Of a DNA stretch of 64,000 nt, positions 16,762 through 27,604 are shown in pieces. How positions within the stretch are numbered: position 1 is the first letter of the stretch; the number at the start of each line of letters is the position of its first letter. The translations under genes were made by a program, and so were the position numbers. The notes under the pieces were generated by a model. That model was not told the DNA's origin. It ran no database searches and worked only from the letters and a program-made list of their open reading frames with translations. Source of the stretch: Emiliania huxleyi CCMP1516 (Eukaryota > Haptophyta > Isochrysidales > Noelaerhabdaceae); contig NW_005195508.1 in the NCBI RefSeq assembly GCF_000372725.1, positions 352,732 to 416,731 on the forward strand, read 5' to 3'.

Positions 16762-19700
16762 AGGGCAGCCGCCGCCACTGCCTCTTCCGCCACCGCCTTT
16801 TCCTCCACCGTCGCCTCCGCCGCCGCCTCTACGGCGCTCTCCAACGCCTCTGCCAGTCCCTCGCGACCCCATCTCTCATTGGAGCAGGGGCGGGGGCGAC
16901 GCCGGCAGCAGTGGCCACCACAGCGGTGACCCCAGCATTCATGGGTGACGACAATTCATTGGATGAGTGTTTGCGAGCAGAAGCGCGTGTGCTGAATCTA
17001 GATCGCACGCCGTGGCATATGACTTGGGTAGGCGTGCGACCGCAGCGCGCCCGCCGTAAGCTCGACGGGGCGCGCGTGTCAGCTAGAAGTTTGCCAGTAG
17101 AGCTATGAATCCTGGTCTTTTCGAAGACGAGCCCCGCGCCACGGGTGCCAGCCGTGCCTCCGCGGGAGTCGCCCTTCGAGCCGCGTCCCGTCGGCACCGT
17201 CCCTGAGTGCGTCTCGCCCCTCTGCGGACACACTCGACGAGGACAGTCCAGCCGACGGGAGGGTTGTTGCACGAATATGGGACAAAAGCGTCGAAAATGT
17301 CCCAAAAAAGCGTTTGTCGAGTTTGTTGCAGCCCCACAGCCGGCGCGCGCTGCCAGGAAGCACCGCTCGCGTGTCGGCGGCACTCCCTGGCACCCAGTGA
17401 GTGCCGCGAACCGACCAGACCGATTAGGCTCGACGCCGCGCTCGCTGTGGGGCTGCCACAAAGTCGCCGCCGAGCGTGCCACCGACGGCGTCCCGTCGGA
17501 GGTGATGGAGTGTGAGACCTGAGGCTGCGGAGGTGACGCCTGAGGTAGCGGTCCGTGCACAGCGACTCAGCCGGCGACCGCCACGGGCTCAGACGAGACT
17601 TGTCGACTCGTTCCAGCTCAGCTTCACCGTGGTCCTCGGGCGTCTGTCGACGTCAGGACCACCCATACAGCTCGCGGGTTTGAGGTCGCAAGAGCCAAGA
17701 TGGTGGCGTTTGGACATCCCAACCATCACACAAGACAGCCTGTAGGTGATGGCGGGACGGCGCAGTGTTTGTGGCACTCGGCAGTAGGCACCCGCGGCAC
17801 GGCCCCGCTGTCGGCTCTCGCGGGCTGCGGAACCGGACCCAGAAAGGGACGGTCCGGGCGAGTGTGGCAGCTCCTGCGCTAGTATGGGCACCCTCTATTA
17901 TAGCACTACTGATCCTGGTCATTAGAGCTGCCAGGGATAGCGTCAGGAGCTGGTAGGAGTCAAAACCCCTCATATTTGAGACATCGTGTCCCATATACTC
18001 GTGCAACAACCCGGGAACGAGTCGCGGCTCGCGCGCCGGCGATAGATTTAGTTGCGGCGAGGTGTGTGTGTGTACGAAGCGCCGATGGCACGACCACCGC
18101 TCTGCATCAAAGACCGGGCAAGTAGGTGCCTGTTCATGTTCCGCGAGGAAGAGGAGGTCTCCCCCCCGGGCCCGGCCTGAGCAGCTACGGGTGGAAGGCA
18201 GCCCCTTCGAGTCGAGGAGGGTGGACGGCGCCACCATTGCCGAGCTCCAATGGCTAGAGACCTGGGCGTCTGCTGATGGTCACGCCGCCCCGCTCGTTCA
18301 GTGTCGCCCGCCGCCGCGCCGCGCCGCCGCCCGATGATTAATGATTAATTATTATCATCCGATGATTAATAATTAATAAATAAGTACCACACCACCCAGC
18401 TCCACTGTACTGCCGGTCTGCTGCTGCCCCCGAGTGTATACCGCCGCCTTAATAAGGGTTCGCGCCGTTAGCAACTGCCATGTCGGCTGGTTGTCGGCTG
18501 CGGCTCTCGCCCCACTGGAAGCGCGGTCTAGTGCCGCGGCGCCCAGCCCTCCTGTGGGCCCGCGGCGGCTCGCCGCCGCGGTTCTGCACAATGTGACCGG
18601 TCCGGATTCGTCCCGGCGTACCGCCGGTGCCGCTTCCTCGCCGATTTTTTGCTCAACCACTTAGTCGACAAACTTGTGCCAGAGCTCCTGCTGCTCGGCT
18701 GAGCGGCGGAGCCGGCCCCTCGCGGCCGAGGAGTGATGCGCCAGCACCGGGGCAACAACGCGGGACCGTCTCCGGGCCGTCTCGACACCCTGCGGCTCTT
18801 TGAACTCAACCTCGCAGCCCGCTGCGCGGCTCTTTGAGCGCGAGAGAGGTCGTCTACGAGGCGGCGGCGAGCGCAGGCGGCGCAGGCGGCGGCGGCGCGG
18901 CGGCGCGGCGGCGGATCGCGGCGCTGAAAACGGCAGCAGGCTGCTGCTTGCTGCTGCAGCTGCTGCTGCTGCTGCTGCTGCTCCGCTTCTGCTGATTGTG
19001 GGTACGATTCCTCCGATCACCCCGCCCGCCCGCCCCGCCCCATCCGCCCGTCTCTCCCCGCTTGCCGGCCCGCCCGCCCGCCCGCCCGACCGACCGACCG
19101 ACCACCCATTCCCATCACCATCTCACATACCTTCATAAATAGGCGCTCGAGACCTCCTCTCGCTGCCTACTCGCTGCCTCGAGGGAGGGGGGGAAGAGGT
19201 CAGGCAGCAATAATTGCGCTTGGCGCGAGGCCCCTCCCCGACAGGCAAGTATTAGACCCACGAAATCCGAGACACCTCCCCCCCGCCCCGATCCCCCCAC
19301 CCCCTTGCTCCCCTCCCCCCCTTGGGAGGGCCGAAGAGAGGCGCCCGTGGGGACCCCGCAATTCCCTTCCCCCCTCGGGAGGGGGCCGGACGAGGCGTAC
19401 CCCGAGGGCCCTGCTCTTTCCTTCGCATAGCGGCCACTCTTCGGATCGCTGGTCGAGCGACCCGGGCGGGGGATGCCCCGCGCGCCTGACCCAGGCGCGA
19501 GATACGAACCTGCGAGGCGTGGCCGCTCATGCGGCCCGATGGGGAGGAGTGGGGCGGACTACGGGGATCGGCTTCTTACACAGCCCTTCCCTGCAGCGAG
19601 CCCCCTCTAACCCACCCGCGCTAGGTCTCGGGGGACGCAGGGGTCACACCCGACGACCTCGGGAACTAGCCGGGGGCGGGGCAGTCGGAGAAGGGGCAAC

Positions 19701-19920
19701 TCCGTGCACTGGACGGTCGGCCGCCAGAAAACACGCCTGCGTGGATCGCGTCACACCAATCCTCGCTACCCAACGCGGCCAAAGGATATCCACCTCAGAA
19801 CCTCGAGATACCCCCCTCTGAAAGAGCAAAGAAAACGTGGCTTGACAAACGCGAAGGCGCGGCCCGTGAGCCGCGCAGCAGTCCGCGCTTCAGTCCAGCT
19901 TAACTTCACGGAAGGCCCAC
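16762..19920. other. Long interval without a defensible gene
   Basis: Scattered short frames occur on both strands, none with a recognised domain. Visible structure: a weak inverted similarity (TTGTTGCACGA-TATGGGAC near 17270 and its reverse near 18000), an AT-rich GATTAATGATTAATTATTAT patch at 18336-18385, CTG/GCC triplet and CCCG repeats (18860-19100), and element B copy 1 at 19652-19812. Confidence 0.5.
19652..19812 (+). repeat. Dispersed element B, copy 1
   Basis: About 160 bp, from CGACCTCGGGAACTAGCCGG to ATATCCACCTC, repeated in direct orientation at 35807-35960 with few changes. It lies about 100 bp before the methyltransferase gene start. Its reverse strand contains TGGCCGCGTTGGGTAGCG, loosely A-box-like. 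Confidence 0.8.
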
Positions 19921-20874
19921 ATGCTGCCGCCATCGCTGCTTGCCGCCTCCGAAGACCTCGTCCGCATCCCTTACGGAGCGGGCAGCTCGTCGAGCGAGGT
20001 TGCGACTGTCGATGACGTGATTGCCGGCGCCGCGCTGCTGAGGCGGGAGGCGTGCGCTCGCGCGGCTGCGCTCCGGTCCGGCTCGGCTTCCGCCGACGAG
20101 TCTGAGCAGGAGGCTGAGGAGAGCGAGGATGAGCAGCAGCAGTGGCTCTCGCTGCGCGTTCGACGCCCGGCGGCGGCGGAGGTGGCGGGTAGCATTGGCG
20201 GGAAGCTGTGGGACGCCTCCCTTCTCATGTCGGCGTGGCTGCTGGAGAACCCGAGCTTGCTGCAGCCGGCGGGCTGCCGCACCCCGCGGGTTCTCGAGAT
20301 CGGCGCCGGGCTCGGCCTGGTTGGGCTCGCAGTCGCGCGAGCACTGCCCGACGCCCGCATCACAATGTCCGACTACGACCCGGCTGTGCTGCGGAACCTG
20401 GGGGAGTCGATACGGCTCAACTTTGCCGGCGCCGCGCCCGCCGCGCCCGCCGCCGCGCTGGTCGATTTTCGCGACTTTTGCGAGGCGGACGTGGCCGCCT
20501 TGCCCCACCTCCCGCCCGCCAGCCCGCTCTGCCGCTACGAGGGCCTGCTCGGAAGCTTCGACGTCGTCATCGGCTCCGACATCGTCTACGACCACTCGCA
20601 CGCGCGGATCGCGGCGCTGCTGCGCGCCATGCTCCGCCCCGCGGCGAACGGATCCGCCGACTCCCACCCGTGCGCTCTCTTTGTCCTCCCGGACGGGCGG
20701 CCGCGGCAGGCCGACTTTGTCGCCAGCCTCGGCGCCGCCGGCCTCAGGTGCCGGATCGAGCGAGTCGGGAGAGACTGTCTGATGTGCCGCCGGATTGCGC
20801 GCGAGCACGAGGGGTGGGGGGCGGACGCGTCGTTTTCCATCTACAAGGTGCACCGCGCAGCTCAACAGTCCTAG
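19921..20874 (+). CDS. METTL21/methyltransferase-16 family protein
   Basis: 317 residues from an ATG directly after CCCAC. An acidic stretch (about 60-75) precedes the family hallmark GKLWDASLLMSAWLL, then SAM motif I VLEIGAGLGLVGLA (about 126), an acidic motif II (ITMSDYD) and post-II FDVVIGSDIVYD (about 219). Family enzymes (METTL21, EEF2KMT) methylate lysines on chaperones and translation factors. The DxxY-type motif SDIVYD supports protein lysine methylation. The substrate is unknown. Single exon, intact. Confidence 0.85.
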   Translation: MLPPSLLAASEDLVRIPYGAGSSSSEVATVDDVIAGAALLRREACARAAALRSGSASADESEQEAEESEDEQQQWLSLRVRRPAAAEVAGSIGGKLWDASLLMSAWLLENPSLLQPAGCRTPRVLEIGAGLGLVGLAVARALPDARITMSDYDPAVLRNLGESIRLNFAGAAPAAPAAALVDFRDFCEADVAALPHLPPASPLCRYEGLLGSFDVVIGSDIVYDHSHARIAALLRAMLRPAANGSADSHPCALFVLPDGRPRQADFVASLGAAGLRCRIERVGRDCLMCRRIAREHEGWGADASFSIYKVHRAAQQS

Positions 20875-21593
20875 CCGAGCGCACACGATATAGCTCGGGC
20901 GCAGGGGGGTGCGAGGAGCTGCGTGAGGGCGTGCGAGGCTGTGAGCTTGAGGCCGTAAATAAATAAATAAAAACGAAACCCTCTCTGAGATGGGTAAAAA
21001 GCTCTTGAGGCCGTGGAGCGGAGGGAATCTCGCCGCATTCTTACACACATTAATCATTATTCACATATACAGCAGAGGATAGAAATCAGTCACGCGCGCC
21101 GCCATCTCGGTTTACCGAAGAAGCTCGCGCGTCCTCGACTGTGCCCCGCGGGCCCGGTCCGCGGCGGTCGGGGGGTGCCCCCGGGGCCCCCGCGCGCAGT
21201 GCCAGACGCCAGACCGCCCTGAGCCCTGGCTGTCAGGCTGTCAGGTGCTGTCAGGTGATCTGTCGGGCTGTCGGGCAGCTGTCAGGCACTGTCAGGTGCC
21301 TCTGTCAGACCAGCTGTCAGGTGCTGTCAGTGCTGTCGGGTGCTGTCGGGTGCATGTCTGACAGGCGAGGGGTTCTGTAGCTGTCAGGTGCTGTCGGAGC
21401 TGTCGGGTGTTGCTGTCACAGACGCTGTCGGAGCTGTCAGGCTGCTGCTGCTGTCAGACGGTGGGCTGTTGCTGTCAGGTGCTGTCAGGTGGTGCTGTCG
21501 GGGTGCTGTCAGGCTGTGACACACACCAGCCACACTTATGACACTATCAAGAGGAGACCAGCAGGACTCTACTACACATACATACTCTAGCCT
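20875..21593. other. Intergenic interval with CTGTCAGG array
   Basis: 3' flank of the methyltransferase gene. From about 21226 it becomes the CTGTCAGG array. No gene seen. Confidence 0.5.
21226..21515 (+). repeat. CTGTCAGG-type array, left copy
   Basis: Degenerate CTGTCAGGTG / CTGTCGGG units are repeated over about 290 bp. A second array of the same units lies at 22325-22585, on the other side of a decayed gene. Confidence 0.85.
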
Positions 21594-22300
21594 CTACTCT
21601 GCCTCCGGTCCCACCATCTTTTTCATGGTGGACGTCACCATCTTCTTGTCTGCCGCACTGAGAGAATAGCAGAGAGGCAGGGTGGAGTGCTTCTTCAGGT
21701 ACACCTTGCTGATGATCTGGTAGTTGCTGGTCCAGCGGAAGGCCTCCCCATCGTTGTCGCTCGTCAGCTTGTAGTACTTGTGCACGCTCTGTTCTGGTAG
21801 CGCGGGCCGTCTGGGGGGGTCCCGTCACCCTTCACCTCACGGTACCACCGGAGGATAAAGAGGCCCTTGGGGTCGTTGATGAAGACCCCGTTGCTGCGCT
21901 GACTCATGGAGAGCTGGCGCAGGTACTCTGCGCTGGAGCTGCCAGTGGCGCGGCGCGCGTCTACTGTGCCGTCGGCGACGGCCACCTGCTCAATGTTGCC
22001 GATGGCAAAGACCTTGGAGCTGTCCTCCATGGTGAAGAGCACCGCAACTGCGAAGAGAAAGAGAAGAGGGAGAGATGAGGATGCACGTCTTATGTGTGTG
22101 TGTGACAGGCGGGCAAGGGCGTGGTCACCGTCATCATCATCCATGTAGAAGTCGAGCTCCTCATCCACATCCTCGCCCCGCTGCTGATGGGACTTGTGAT
22201 GAGCCGCTTGACGTGGAAGCGGAGCTTGCGATCCTTTGACTCCTCCTGGATGGAGACGTTGAAATCTGCCAGCAGCTTACCCTCAATGGGGCACAAGAAA
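21594..22300 (-). pseudogene. Degenerate unrecognised gene between two repeat arrays
   Basis: Minus-strand coding-like segments in order: MCPIEGKLLADFNVSIQEES...FHVKRLITSPISSG; then, after a frame change near 22175, EDVDEELDFYMDDDD; a likely intron (about 22120-22051, GTGACC...TTCGCAG); then VLFTMEDSSKVFAIGNIEQ... to KGDGTPPDGPRYQ; and, after a second frame change near 21790, VHKYYKLTSDNDGEAFRW... to the stop. The pieces read as one protein with an acidic patch and Lys-rich end. Two frame breaks and no upstream exon in the window suggest a pseudogene or cargo of the flanking repeats. No family recognised. Confidence 0.5.
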
Positions 22301-22324
22301 GAGGCTCTACGGGGTCTGTGTACG

Positions 22325-22585
22325 GTCTGTGCTGCTGTCGGGCTGTCAGGCTGTCAGCGCTGCTGTCAGGCCACTGTGTGCTGTCGGGCTGTCAGGCAGC
22401 TGTCAGGCTGTCACGTTAGGGCCTGACAGCGACGGAACCCCTCGCCTGCCAGACTCTGCTGTCAGGCTGTCAGACACGTGCTGTCAGACTGTCAGAGAAA
22501 GTGCTGTCAGCGCTGTCAGGCTGTCGGGCACTGTCAGGCGCTGTCCGGGTATTTGCTTTCAGGCTGTCAGACCAGGGCTCAGAGA
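22325..22585 (+). repeat. CTGTCAGG-type array, right copy
   Basis: Same degenerate CTGTCAGG/CTGTCGGG units as the left array, in the same strand sense. The two arrays bracket the decayed gene as long, imperfect direct repeats. Confidence 0.85.
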
Positions 22586-22824
22586 CCGCCCAGAGCCGCA
22601 GTGGCCGCGTGAAGGGCAACCGCCTCGCCTCCCACTTAACTCCGTGTTTGGCGAAATTTGTGGAAAATTAGCACTCATGTCTAGCATCCCGTGTCTAGCG
22701 TAAGCCGTAAGCAGCACATCTCTCTGTCCTCGAGCACTCGCCCCCCAAACGTAAATGAGCTGTGCGACAAGAGTTTCAGCTGACTCGCGACTGGCAGCTC
22801 CAAATTAGATCCTCGACCGAAATG

Positions 22825-23220
22825 CTAGCCTTGACTCGTGGAGCCCACAACCTTGCCAACCACTAGTGGGACGGCCGCGCCGAGGCGCCGCACTCGCAGG
22901 CAGTGCTGCCCCTTCGCCGCGGACAGAAAGAGGCCCTCGGCGTGCTGCACCGACTCAATGGGCTCGTTGTTGAAGGCGAGGAGCTCATCGTGCACAAGCA
23001 GGCCCGCCTCCGCCGCGGCGCCCGTTGCAGAGGTGACTACCACGTGCTTTGTTCGCTCGCGGAACGTGGAGCCCATCACCACCGCATAGACACCGTTCTT
23101 CCGCTTCCCCGACTGGTCTGCGAGAGTCACACCGCAGGTACCGCAGTCGCCGAGCGCGTGGGGCTTCGTGAGCGTAAGCTCGAGCGTGCTGCCCGAGGGC
23201 TCGGCCAGTTTTTTCGGCAT
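22825..23220 (-). CDS. Small PDZ-domain protein
   Basis: 131 residues from the ATG at 23220. The body matches a PDZ fold: VVVTSATGAAAEAGLLVHDELLAFN is the beta-strand, helix and carboxylate-turn region of PDZ domains, followed by the IESVQHAEGLFLSAAKG helix and a final beta strand. PDZ domains bind protein C-termini, so it may be an adaptor. There is no signal peptide. A CxxC pair (DCGTCGV) precedes the domain. Single exon, intact. Confidence 0.65.
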   Translation of the reverse strand: MPKKLAEPSGSTLELTLTKPHALGDCGTCGVTLADQSGKRKNGVYAVVMGSTFRERTKHVVVTSATGAAAEAGLLVHDELLAFNNEPIESVQHAEGLFLSAAKGQHCLRVRRLGAAVPLVVGKVVGSTSQG

Positions 23221-23284
23221 CAAAGCGGCGCTTGTTGTCCGGCGTGCAACAACAGCAAAAAAAGAGAATTCTCACTTGGCGCGC

Positions 23285-23668
23285 TGAGTGCGCTTCTTAG
23301 CTCCCCGGCCCTGGATGTGAGGCTAATGACTGCACTCCAAGTGCTCCAAGTTGAGACGTAAATCCATTTCCATCTTTCTTTCGGCCTCACCTACTCCAAG
23401 AACTCCACAACCCCCACACATTTGCATTCAGCGACGGGCCGCCGCTCCGAGGCTCCGAGGCAGCGATGCTGCGGGAGGTAGGTAGTGTAATGTTATCGGA
23501 CACGGCTCCGGGCTCTGATGCTGTGAGCGCCTTAGGCTGTACCCACCCACGTTTCCTCGCTCACCCCGTTCCGTTTCCTTTCATTCAGTGTTTCTCTACA
23601 GCACTTGGAGCACTTGGAGTGCAATCATTAGCCTCACATCCAGGGCCGGGGAGCTCAGAAGCGCACCC
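23285..23668. repeat. Inverted repeat with arms of about 65 bp
   Basis: The arm at 23285-23348 (TCTTAGCTCCCCGGCCCTGG ... CTCCAAGTGCTCCAAGT) recurs as a near-perfect reverse complement at 23604-23668, enclosing about 255 bp. The size and layout resemble a foldback or MITE-like element, but target-site duplications were not identified. Confidence 0.8.
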
Positions 23669-23710
23669 AGCGGGCCGGATGATCGGGATCGGGTTGCGGG
23701 CAAGAACAGC

Positions 23711-23883
23711 ACCCTCTCGTTTCCTCTCTAGTTTCCCGAGGAAACTCCGCAAAAATCGTCAATTTCACGGGCTCTGAGCCGAGTCTGAGGCTGGTTTGGG
23801 CCCACAACGCTCAGGACATGATGTTTCCCTTTGCGGAGCTCAACCTCAAGCACTCGCCCGCGGAGTACTTCAAGCCATCGGGT
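23711..23883 (+). CDS. Orphan exon-like segment
   Basis: Between an acceptor (TCTCTCTAG, about 23731) and a strong donor (GG|GTAAGT at 23881) one frame reads NFTGSEPSLRLVWAHNAQ... to EYFKPSG. The donor is the best GTAAGT match nearby. No partner exons were found, and the segment lies between the inverted repeat and the WW-armadillo gene. It may be a captured or relict exon. Confidence 0.3.
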
Positions 23884-24187
23884 AAGTATGACGCGCTGTT
23901 TGAATGACCACACATGCGGCACGGCCATTTCGACTCGTGAAGGAAGACTGGCTCGATCGAAAGATTCCTCCAGATAGGCATGTTGCCTCTGCACATGTCG
24001 CGATGTCGGGGACTGAGGGTGGAGGGGAGTCCGAGGAGAGCCCGAGGAGCACGCACACGCCGCTCGCGCCTTCCTTCCTGCCTTACGTTAGCCTTGAGTT
24101 GAGTTCTCGCTGCTTAAAAGAAAAGAAAACATCCAAGTCCCAGCGGAAGTGCCCTCCGAGAGGAGACGCCTTCGCAGAGCTTGCAAG

Positions 24188-27100
24188 ATGCCCACCGACT
24201 CTGACCTTCTCGACACGCCGGAAGCGCGTTCGCTCCTCTCTGCCGGCGTTCCTGCGGCCGAGGTCCTGGCCGGCCTCAAGCAGCAGACGGCGGAGGCGGC
24301 TCCGACTCTCCTCCGGCGACGCTCATCCAACCTCGGTGAGGCGCCGTTGCCGGCTGGCTGGGAGGAGCGTTTCGACCCTGCAACCGGCCGCAGGTACTAC
24401 GTCGATTTCAACACCCAGAGCACCTCGTGGACGCGTCCAAATGAGGCCGCGTCGTCGGGCAAGAAGACTCCAAAGGAGATGTCGGCTGGGCTTGTACCGT
24501 CCGGCCGCAGCGGCAGCTTTAGAAGCAGCAACCGTGGATCAGCCCGGCAAGAAGCTCGAGGCGGCCTGGACCCCGACGCGGCAGCGGCACTCGCTGTCGC
24601 CGAGGCGGCCGAGGCTGCCGAGGCTGCCGAGGCGGCGAGTCGCGGCCCGACTCCGACAAAGAAGGGCAAGGGCGCCGTACACAAGATGAACAAGGAGCTC
24701 CGCAAGCTCGGTGTCTTTGGTGCCGCGCAGGGGGGTGACAGCGGCAGCCGTGCCTCCCCTTCCCCCTCACCCTCTCCCTCCATCTCGCCACCGCCGCCCA
24801 CCGGCTCGCCGGTCCGCAACTTCCCCTCGGCGGCCGCGGCCCTGGCCACCGACAAGTCGTCCCCGCAAGGCATGCTCGCGCTCCTGCGCAACGAGCGGAC
24901 TCCGCCGGCGGAGCGCGAGGAGGTCGCGCAGGGGCTGCGCGCCTACTGCGCCACGGCGCCCGCCTCAGACCCAACCCCGCTGAGGCTGCTCGACGCGCTT
25001 GGGAGCTCGTCGCAGCCGCGGGTGCAGCAGCCGCTGTGCGACGCCCTCGCCTCGGCTGGGGAGGCGCATCACGCGCCCCTGCTCGAGTCTGGGGCCGTGC
25101 TCTACGCCGCGCCGCTGCTCTCATCGCCGATCGAGGGCGTCCAGCGCGCCGCCCTTCGCCTCCTCCTCGCGCTCTGCAGCGGCGACTGCGCGGCGCAGGT
25201 GGCCGGCGTGGGCGCCGCGCCCACGCTGCTCGGCTTGCTCTCATCAGCAGCGCCCGCCGAGAGCCGCTCTATCGCGCTCAGGCTCATCTCGGAGCTCCTC
25301 TCCTCTGCCCAAGGCGCCCGCGCGCTGCTCGCCGCTGGCGCCGCCGAGACGCTCTGTGTGGCCCTCATCCACGCCTCTGGCGTCGCAAAGGGGTGGGGCG
25401 GCGGCGACGCGGCTCGCGGCAAGGAGGAGGCGCGCCTGACCATCGACTGCCTCTGCTCGGTCAACTCGACCGACCCCGCGGCGGTGCAGCGCGCCGTGCG
25501 AAACACATCGGCGATGCCGTCCATCGTGGCGCTCACCGGCACCGACGACGAGCGCGCCCGCTCCAGCGCGATGATGCTGCTCTCGTCGCTCGCCCCGCAG
25601 AACGCGGGCGAGGTGGTCGCCTCCGGCGGCATCGCGATGCTGTGCGAGACGCTCAGCCGCGGCGCGACCGACCAGACGCTCCACACGCTTGCTCAGCTGT
25701 CGCAGTCGGCGGTGCACGCCGTGGCGATCGCGCAGCAGCCGGGCGCGCTCGCGACGCTCTGCAGCCTGGTGGGCCAGCCGCACGTCCGCGAGCTCGCCAT
25801 CTCGGTCCTCTCCAACCTCTGCGCGCTCGGAGCGCTTCCCACCGACGCGCTCGCCGGGCCCGACGACCTCCACCGGCTCGTCGCGCCGCTGCTGCAGGGA
25901 GGGCTCCCGCCATCGCAGCGCGCCGGCCTCCTCTCCCTCCTGTCACGCGCCGCTCTGGAGGGGCCTGGCCGCCAGGCACTCGCCGCAGTCGGAGCGCCGC
26001 CGCTGCTCGTGGCGGCCGCCGACAGCGGCGACGCCAACGAGGCGGTGCACGGGCTGCAGGCGCTCGCCCATCTGGCGGCCGACGAGCGGTTCCGCTCACA
26101 GCTGTCTGGCTGGGGAGCACTGCGGCCGCTCTGCCACTCGCTCGACCCTGCCCGCGCGTTGGACCCGCGGGCGCGCGCCGTCGCCCTCTCCGCCGTCGCG
26201 AACGTCTCCTTTGTGGAGCCGGCGGCTCTGCTGGAGGCGGGCGCGGCGCCAAGGCTCTGCGCTCTCCTCGGCGAGAGCGAGCCGCACCTCCTCCGCATGG
26301 CGCTCACGGCCATCGTCAACCTCTCGGCCGACCCCGCCGCTGTGCCGCACCACTGCATCGCCGACATGCTCGCCGCTGGCGCTCCCGCCGCCGCGGTCCG
26401 CCTCCTCGACTATTTCGACCTCGAGATCCGCACCGCCGCGGCGGGCGCCGTCGCAGCCCTGGCGAGGCTGCCCCTGTTTGCCGAGGGCCTCGCGGCAGCC
26501 GGCGGCGGCGCCAGCCTCGCCCGGCTCCTCGGGCAGACCGCCCTGGCCGACGAGCCTCGCGTCCACGCCATCGCGAGCGCGATGACGCCGCTCCTCGTCG
26601 ACGAGGCGTCGCGCGGCGCGGCTCGGGCGGCCGGCGGCGTCGCGGCGCTGAGCGGCGCCCTCCAGGCGATCGGCAGCTCGGACACGCGCCTGGCTCTCTT
26701 GGTGGCGCTCGACGCCCTCGTCGGCGGTGACTGGGGTCTCGCTTACACCGAGGCTGGCTGGGCACCGCTGATCGGCGCGCTGTCACAGTCGTCCAAGGCG
26801 ATCGTCCTCGCCGCCGCGCGCGCCGCCGCCGCCACGCTAGAGACTCCTGGCGGTCGCGACTCGCTTGCGAACGGACGCGATTTGCTCCTGGTTTGCGCGA
26901 CGCTCTGGGCGCTCTCGCGCGAGCACGCCAGCCTCGCTGCGGGCGCCTCAGCCGCCCACGTCGCCCTCCTCCGCCGCCCGGCCGGCTTGGAGGCCGATGG
27001 GGAGGGCGGCCTCCTCGCGCCCGCCCTCGCGCTGCTCGTCGAGGTGGCGGACGAGCCGCGCTTCGCAGGCCGCCTCGCCGCCGCCGGAGCGCTGCCGGCG

Positions 27101-27604
27101 CTGCTGCCGCTCCTCCAAGGCGAGCACGAGCACGCGCTGGTCGTGGCGCGCAGCCTCTCGCCCCTCCTCAAAGACGACGCCGCGCGCGAGGCGGCTTGCA
27201 CCACGGCCAACGTCCGCGCCGTCGCCGCGGCGCTCCTCGCCGCCGAGCGGGAGGAGGCGCGCCTCGCTCTCTCGCTCGCCCTCGTTGAGCTTGTCGATGG
27301 CGACTTTGGCCGAGTGCACGCCGCGGGCGGCTGGCCGGCTGTCGTCGCCGCCCTCGCCGCCGCCGCGAGCACGGCGTCGCCTCAAATGGCAAGCCTCGCC
27401 TCGGGCGCCTTCGAGCCGCTGGTGTCGTTCCTGCCGGCCGAGGCGTCCGCACTCTCCAAGGCACCCACGCAGCCAGCGTCGCCCTCGGCTCTGGTCGACG
27501 CGCTCGCGCTCCACGAGGCGGCGACGGCGCAGCTGCTGCCAGAGCCGCTCAAGCCGGTGGCGCGCGAGAGCCCAGGCGGCATGATGGCCGCCGACCTCGA
27601 CTAG
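24188..27604 (+). CDS. WW-domain and armadillo-repeat protein
   Basis: 1138 residues in one uninterrupted exon, from the ATG of MPTDSDLLDTPEARSLLSAG. A WW domain (about 52-86: LPAGWEERFDPATGRRYYVD, second Trp in TSWTRP) is followed by a Ser/Arg and Ala-rich linker. A long Leu/Ala-rich solenoid of armadillo-like repeats runs from about 215 to 1100 (for example LLSSPIEGVQRAALRLLLAL, AISVLSNLCALGALP, MALTAIVNLSADPAAVP). WW domains bind proline-rich ligands and ARM solenoids bind extended peptides, so a scaffold role is inferred. Two similar ARM blocks start LLVDEASRGAARAAGGVAAL and LLKDDAAREAACTTANVRAV, pointing to internal duplication. Confidence 0.85.
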   Translation: MPTDSDLLDTPEARSLLSAGVPAAEVLAGLKQQTAEAAPTLLRRRSSNLGEAPLPAGWEERFDPATGRRYYVDFNTQSTSWTRPNEAASSGKKTPKEMSAGLVPSGRSGSFRSSNRGSARQEARGGLDPDAAAALAVAEAAEAAEAAEAASRGPTPTKKGKGAVHKMNKELRKLGVFGAAQGGDSGSRASPSPSPSPSISPPPPTGSPVRNFPSAAAALATDKSSPQGMLALLRNERTPPAEREEVAQGLRAYCATAPASDPTPLRLLDALGSSSQPRVQQPLCDALASAGEAHHAPLLESGAVLYAAPLLSSPIEGVQRAALRLLLALCSGDCAAQVAGVGAAPTLLGLLSSAAPAESRSIALRLISELLSSAQGARALLAAGAAETLCVALIHASGVAKGWGGGDAARGKEEARLTIDCLCSVNSTDPAAVQRAVRNTSAMPSIVALTGTDDERARSSAMMLLSSLAPQNAGEVVASGGIAMLCETLSRGATDQTLHTLAQLSQSAVHAVAIAQQPGALATLCSLVGQPHVRELAISVLSNLCALGALPTDALAGPDDLHRLVAPLLQGGLPPSQRAGLLSLLSRAALEGPGRQALAAVGAPPLLVAAADSGDANEAVHGLQALAHLAADERFRSQLSGWGALRPLCHSLDPARALDPRARAVALSAVANVSFVEPAALLEAGAAPRLCALLGESEPHLLRMALTAIVNLSADPAAVPHHCIADMLAAGAPAAAVRLLDYFDLEIRTAAAGAVAALARLPLFAEGLAAAGGGASLARLLGQTALADEPRVHAIASAMTPLLVDEASRGAARAAGGVAALSGALQAIGSSDTRLALLVALDALVGGDWGLAYTEAGWAPLIGALSQSSKAIVLAAARAAAATLETPGGRDSLANGRDLLLVCATLWALSREHASLAAGASAAHVALLRRPAGLEADGEGGLLAPALALLVEVADEPRFAGRLAAAGALPALLPLLQGEHEHALVVARSLSPLLKDDAAREAACTTANVRAVAAALLAAEREEARLALSLALVELVDGDFGRVHAAGGWPAVVAALAAAASTASPQMASLASGAFEPLVSFLPAEASALSKAPTQPASPSALVDALALHEAATAQLLPEPLKPVARESPGGMMAADLD

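Noticed and set aside
16829-18237. Genes on either strand between 16.8 and 18.3 kb
   Set aside because: Overlapping frames lack domains, starts and splice structure. The only similarity is a weak internal inverted repeat.
19440-19540. tRNA gene
   Set aside because: A GGTTCG-like stretch on the minus strand is present, but no cloverleaf or A box could be formed.
25036-26730. 564-codon alternative plus-strand frame within the WW-ARM gene
   Set aside because: Arg/Ala/Pro-rich shadow. The overlapping frame has clear WW and armadillo repeats.
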